Positions 62,413 to 64,000 of a stretch of DNA of 64,000 bases are shown here, in pieces. The translations under genes were made by a program, and so were the position numbers. The stretch spans positions 1 to 64,000 of the forward strand of contig JBJKPR010000034.1 in NCBI GenBank assembly GCA_046706185.1, written 5' to 3'. The first letter of the stretch is position 1. The number at the start of each line of letters is the position of its first letter. The DNA comes from JAJZXY01 sp046706185. Lineage in GTDB: Archaea; Thermoplasmatota; Thermoplasmata; Sysuiplasmatales; Sysuiplasmataceae. The notes under the pieces are model-generated. The model was not told the DNA's origin. It did not search any database and was given only the letters and a program-made list of their open reading frames with translations.

Positions 62413-64000
62413 TCAGCTCTTTTTCCTGCGTGAAAGCGCAATCGCAACACCGGCAACGGCGACCACGAGGACGATTCCTGTCAGCAGATACAGCATGTCT
62501 CCGACTGGCAGAAGTCCGCCGCCTGTCGCAGTCTGATTTTTGTGCGTCTGTGTTCCTGTCTGCTGGGTGAAGGAGACCGGCTCGCTGACTGAAGAACCAT
62601 GAACAGCAAGCGTTCCAGAGGTCGTGCTTTCATTGTAGCCGCCTATCTGACCGATTGTGTAGGAATAGGTTCCATTGGGCTCCGCGAATACGATCGTGGA
62701 CGAGGTCGAGGACTTGTTGACCCCGTTGAGCGTGGCAGACCATGAAGTCCCGGCCTGCAGTCCTGTTTCTGCAAAAGTGACTGCATAAGTTACTTCGCTG
62801 AAATACACTGCTACAGTGGCTGGCGCACCTGTAACGTTGAAAACACCACCCGCAGCCTCAAATTCAGTGTTATTGGTGCCTATGATGTACCGGTAGGAAC
62901 CGTTGGGCTCGGAAAATGCTATGTTGGATGTGGTGGAACTGAAGGACTGGCCATTCGTCAAGTTGACGAACCATTCGGAACCCGCCGGTAGTCCTGCTTC
63001 TGTGAATGTGGTTGCATACGGGGGGCCGCCCGCAACAGAGCTGAACGCAACTGATAGCGAAATCGGGGATCCGCTGACTGCGAATGTGCCTGAAGGCTGA
63101 GAAGGAGAGTACTGTGAGTTTGCTGAAGAGGCTGTGAAGGAGTAGGTGCCATTTGAGAACGAAGTCTGAATGGATGTTCCACTGCTGAAGAAAGAACTGC
63201 CTCCTGATATGTTCCACCACCATTCTGTGCCTGATGGCAGCCCTGTTTCACTTACTCTTACGCTGTACGTGACTGGATTGAACTGCGCCGCGGCGGACAC
63301 GGAAGCACCATTGACTGCGAACGATCCGCCGTTGGCCGCATAAGCGTTGTCTGCTGTCCCAATGATGTAACTGTACGTGCCGTTTGGTTCTGCGAAGGAG
63401 ATAGTGCTTGTGCTGCTGCTGAAAGAGCCTCCTCCTGTGATGTTGACAAACCAGGCGATTCCCGACGGCAGTCCAGACTCTGTGAATGCCACGCTGTATG
63501 TGACTTCCACAAACGAGTCAGTCAGCGTGATGTTCAAACCATTGACGGTGAATGTACCGGAAGCCTGAGAGGGAGCATAAGTTCTGTCGGATGAGGACAC
63601 AGTATAGCCGTACGTCCCATTCTGCTCCTGCAGTGAAGCGCTGCTGCTCCCTGAAGCAACAGATATCCCGCCTGTTACGTTGAAGTACCAGACGGTTCCC
63701 GCCGGCAATCCGTTTTCGGTCATTGTAACCGTATACTCGTTTGTTGCGAAGTACAGCTGTACGGTCATCGCGCTGCCGTTGACAACGAAGTTGCCGGGCG
63801 GGCAAGTCCATGAAGTGTTCGAAGATGACGCAATGTAGCCGTATGTGCCGTTCTGTTCCTGCACTACTGTGGATGCGGACGCCGAGACGGTGATGTTCTG
63901 GCCATTGCTGAGGTTGACATACCAGGAAGTGCCTGCAGGCAGCCCGTTTTCAACAAGCGTCACCTGATATGTTGCGTTATACACGACCTGAATGGCAAAC
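62413..64000 (-). CDS. Repeat-built surface glycoprotein (C-terminal part, cut by window edge)
   Basis: The frame is open to the end of the window, so the N-terminus is missing. It contains six copies of a repeat of about 80 residues, each beginning with a strand such as YTVTMTENGLPAGTVWYFNV or YSVRVSETGLPSGTEWWWNI and containing a NGTY turn (TYGYI, TYSYI, TYSFT). Sequons (N-x-S/T) are dense: NLSNG, NITV, NGTY, NISGG, NLTNG, NVTGA. The C-terminus ends in a Gly-rich linker, a hydrophobic helix (MLYLLTGIVLVVAVAGVAIA) and RRKKS, a membrane anchor. It is probably an N-glycosylated surface-layer or adhesin-like protein. Confidence 0.82.
   Translation of the reverse strand, partial: FAIQVVYNATYQVTLVENGLPAGTSWYVNLSNGQNITVSASASTVVQEQNGTYGYIASSSNTSWTCPPGNFVVNGSAMTVQLYFATNEYTVTMTENGLPAGTVWYFNVTGGISVASGSSSASLQEQNGTYGYTVSSSDRTYAPSQASGTFTVNGLNITLTDSFVEVTYSVAFTESGLPSGIAWFVNITGGGSFSSSTSTISFAEPNGTYSYIIGTADNAYAANGGSFAVNGASVSAAAQFNPVTYSVRVSETGLPSGTEWWWNISGGSSFFSSGTSIQTSFSNGTYSFTASSANSQYSPSQPSGTFAVSGSPISLSVAFSSVAGGPPYATTFTEAGLPAGSEWFVNLTNGQSFSSTTSNIAFSEPNGSYRYIIGTNNTEFEAAGGVFNVTGAPATVAVYFSEVTYAVTFAETGLQAGTSWSATLNGVNKSSTSSTIVFAEPNGTYSYTIGQIGGYNESTTSGTLAVHGSSVSEPVSFTQQTGTQTHKNQTATGGGLLPVGDMLYLLTGIVLVVAVAGVAIALSRRKKS

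Noticed and set aside
1..64000. Search for CRISPR arrays, transposases, integrases and phage genes
   Set aside because: No regular repeat arrays or such proteins were found in any frame.

Overview
The window looks like chromosome from an archaeon, most probably of the Thermoplasmata type. The reasons are AT-rich TATA boxes about 25-30 bases in front of start codons with no room for a leader, a bacterio-opsin-activator (HTH_10) regulator, frequent TTG/GTG starts, heavy AGG/AGA arginine usage, and a repeat-built, sequon-rich surface protein with a C-terminal membrane anchor. No rRNA, tRNA, CRISPR array, transposase or phage gene was found. Taxonomy is inferred from style and was not checked by search.

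Layout. 0.4-9.8 kb: organic acid/aromatic catabolism: a UbiD-family decarboxylase, a flavin split-barrel protein, a molybdenum hydroxylase (iron-sulfur and molybdopterin subunits fused, plus an FAD subunit) with an amidohydrolase, and an M24 metallopeptidase-fold enzyme. 10.4-14.6 kb: a tricarballylate-type locus (MHS-family symporter, TcuA-like flavoprotein, TcuB-like membrane iron-sulfur protein). 14.8-17.9 kb: two small ferredoxin-fold proteins and a ThDP-dependent decarboxylase/synthase. 18.2-25.7 kb: a heterodimeric ABC exporter, a beta-propeller protein, and an ABC-2 exporter with two permeases. 26-46.8 kb: many transporters (six MFS carriers so far, counting the one in the tricarballylate locus, plus one NRAMP), mixed with an SDR, a second amidohydrolase, a sugar-nucleotide-type epimerase, a zinc alcohol dehydrogenase, a nitrilase-family amidase, a toroid protein, an OsmC protein and a PadR repressor.

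47.2-54.2 kb: a compact dissimilatory sulfite reductase locus: dsrC, a small zinc-ribbon gene, dsrA, dsrB, dsrM, dsrK, a DsrE-like gene, uroporphyrinogen-III methyltransferase and precorrin-2 dehydrogenase. Enzyme, electron-delivery module, sulfur carrier and the first siroheme steps are together. No sat, apr, dsrL, dsrD, dsrN or dsrJOP is in the window, so sulfite (or sulfite from organosulfonates) rather than sulfate is the likely substrate, but direction is not proven.

54.3-59.9 kb: an acetate-type transporter, an HTH_10 regulator with a CxxCxxC motif, an acyl-CoA dehydrogenase, a CoA-transferase, a CitE-like lyase and a MaoC-like hydratase. Transferase, hydratase and lyase match the logic of bacterial itaconate degradation (RipA/RipB/RipC), or of a mesaconyl-CoA/methylmalyl-CoA route. 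60-64 kb: an unknown protein, a seventh MFS carrier and the C-terminal part of a large repeat surface protein cut by the window edge.

Two gene relics lie between genes: the 3' end of an ABC exporter gene at about 3.0-3.18 kb and the 3' end of an M24 gene at about 25.77-25.93 kb. Each resembles an intact gene elsewhere in the window. Two MFS genes at 37.9-41.3 kb are recent tandem copies.
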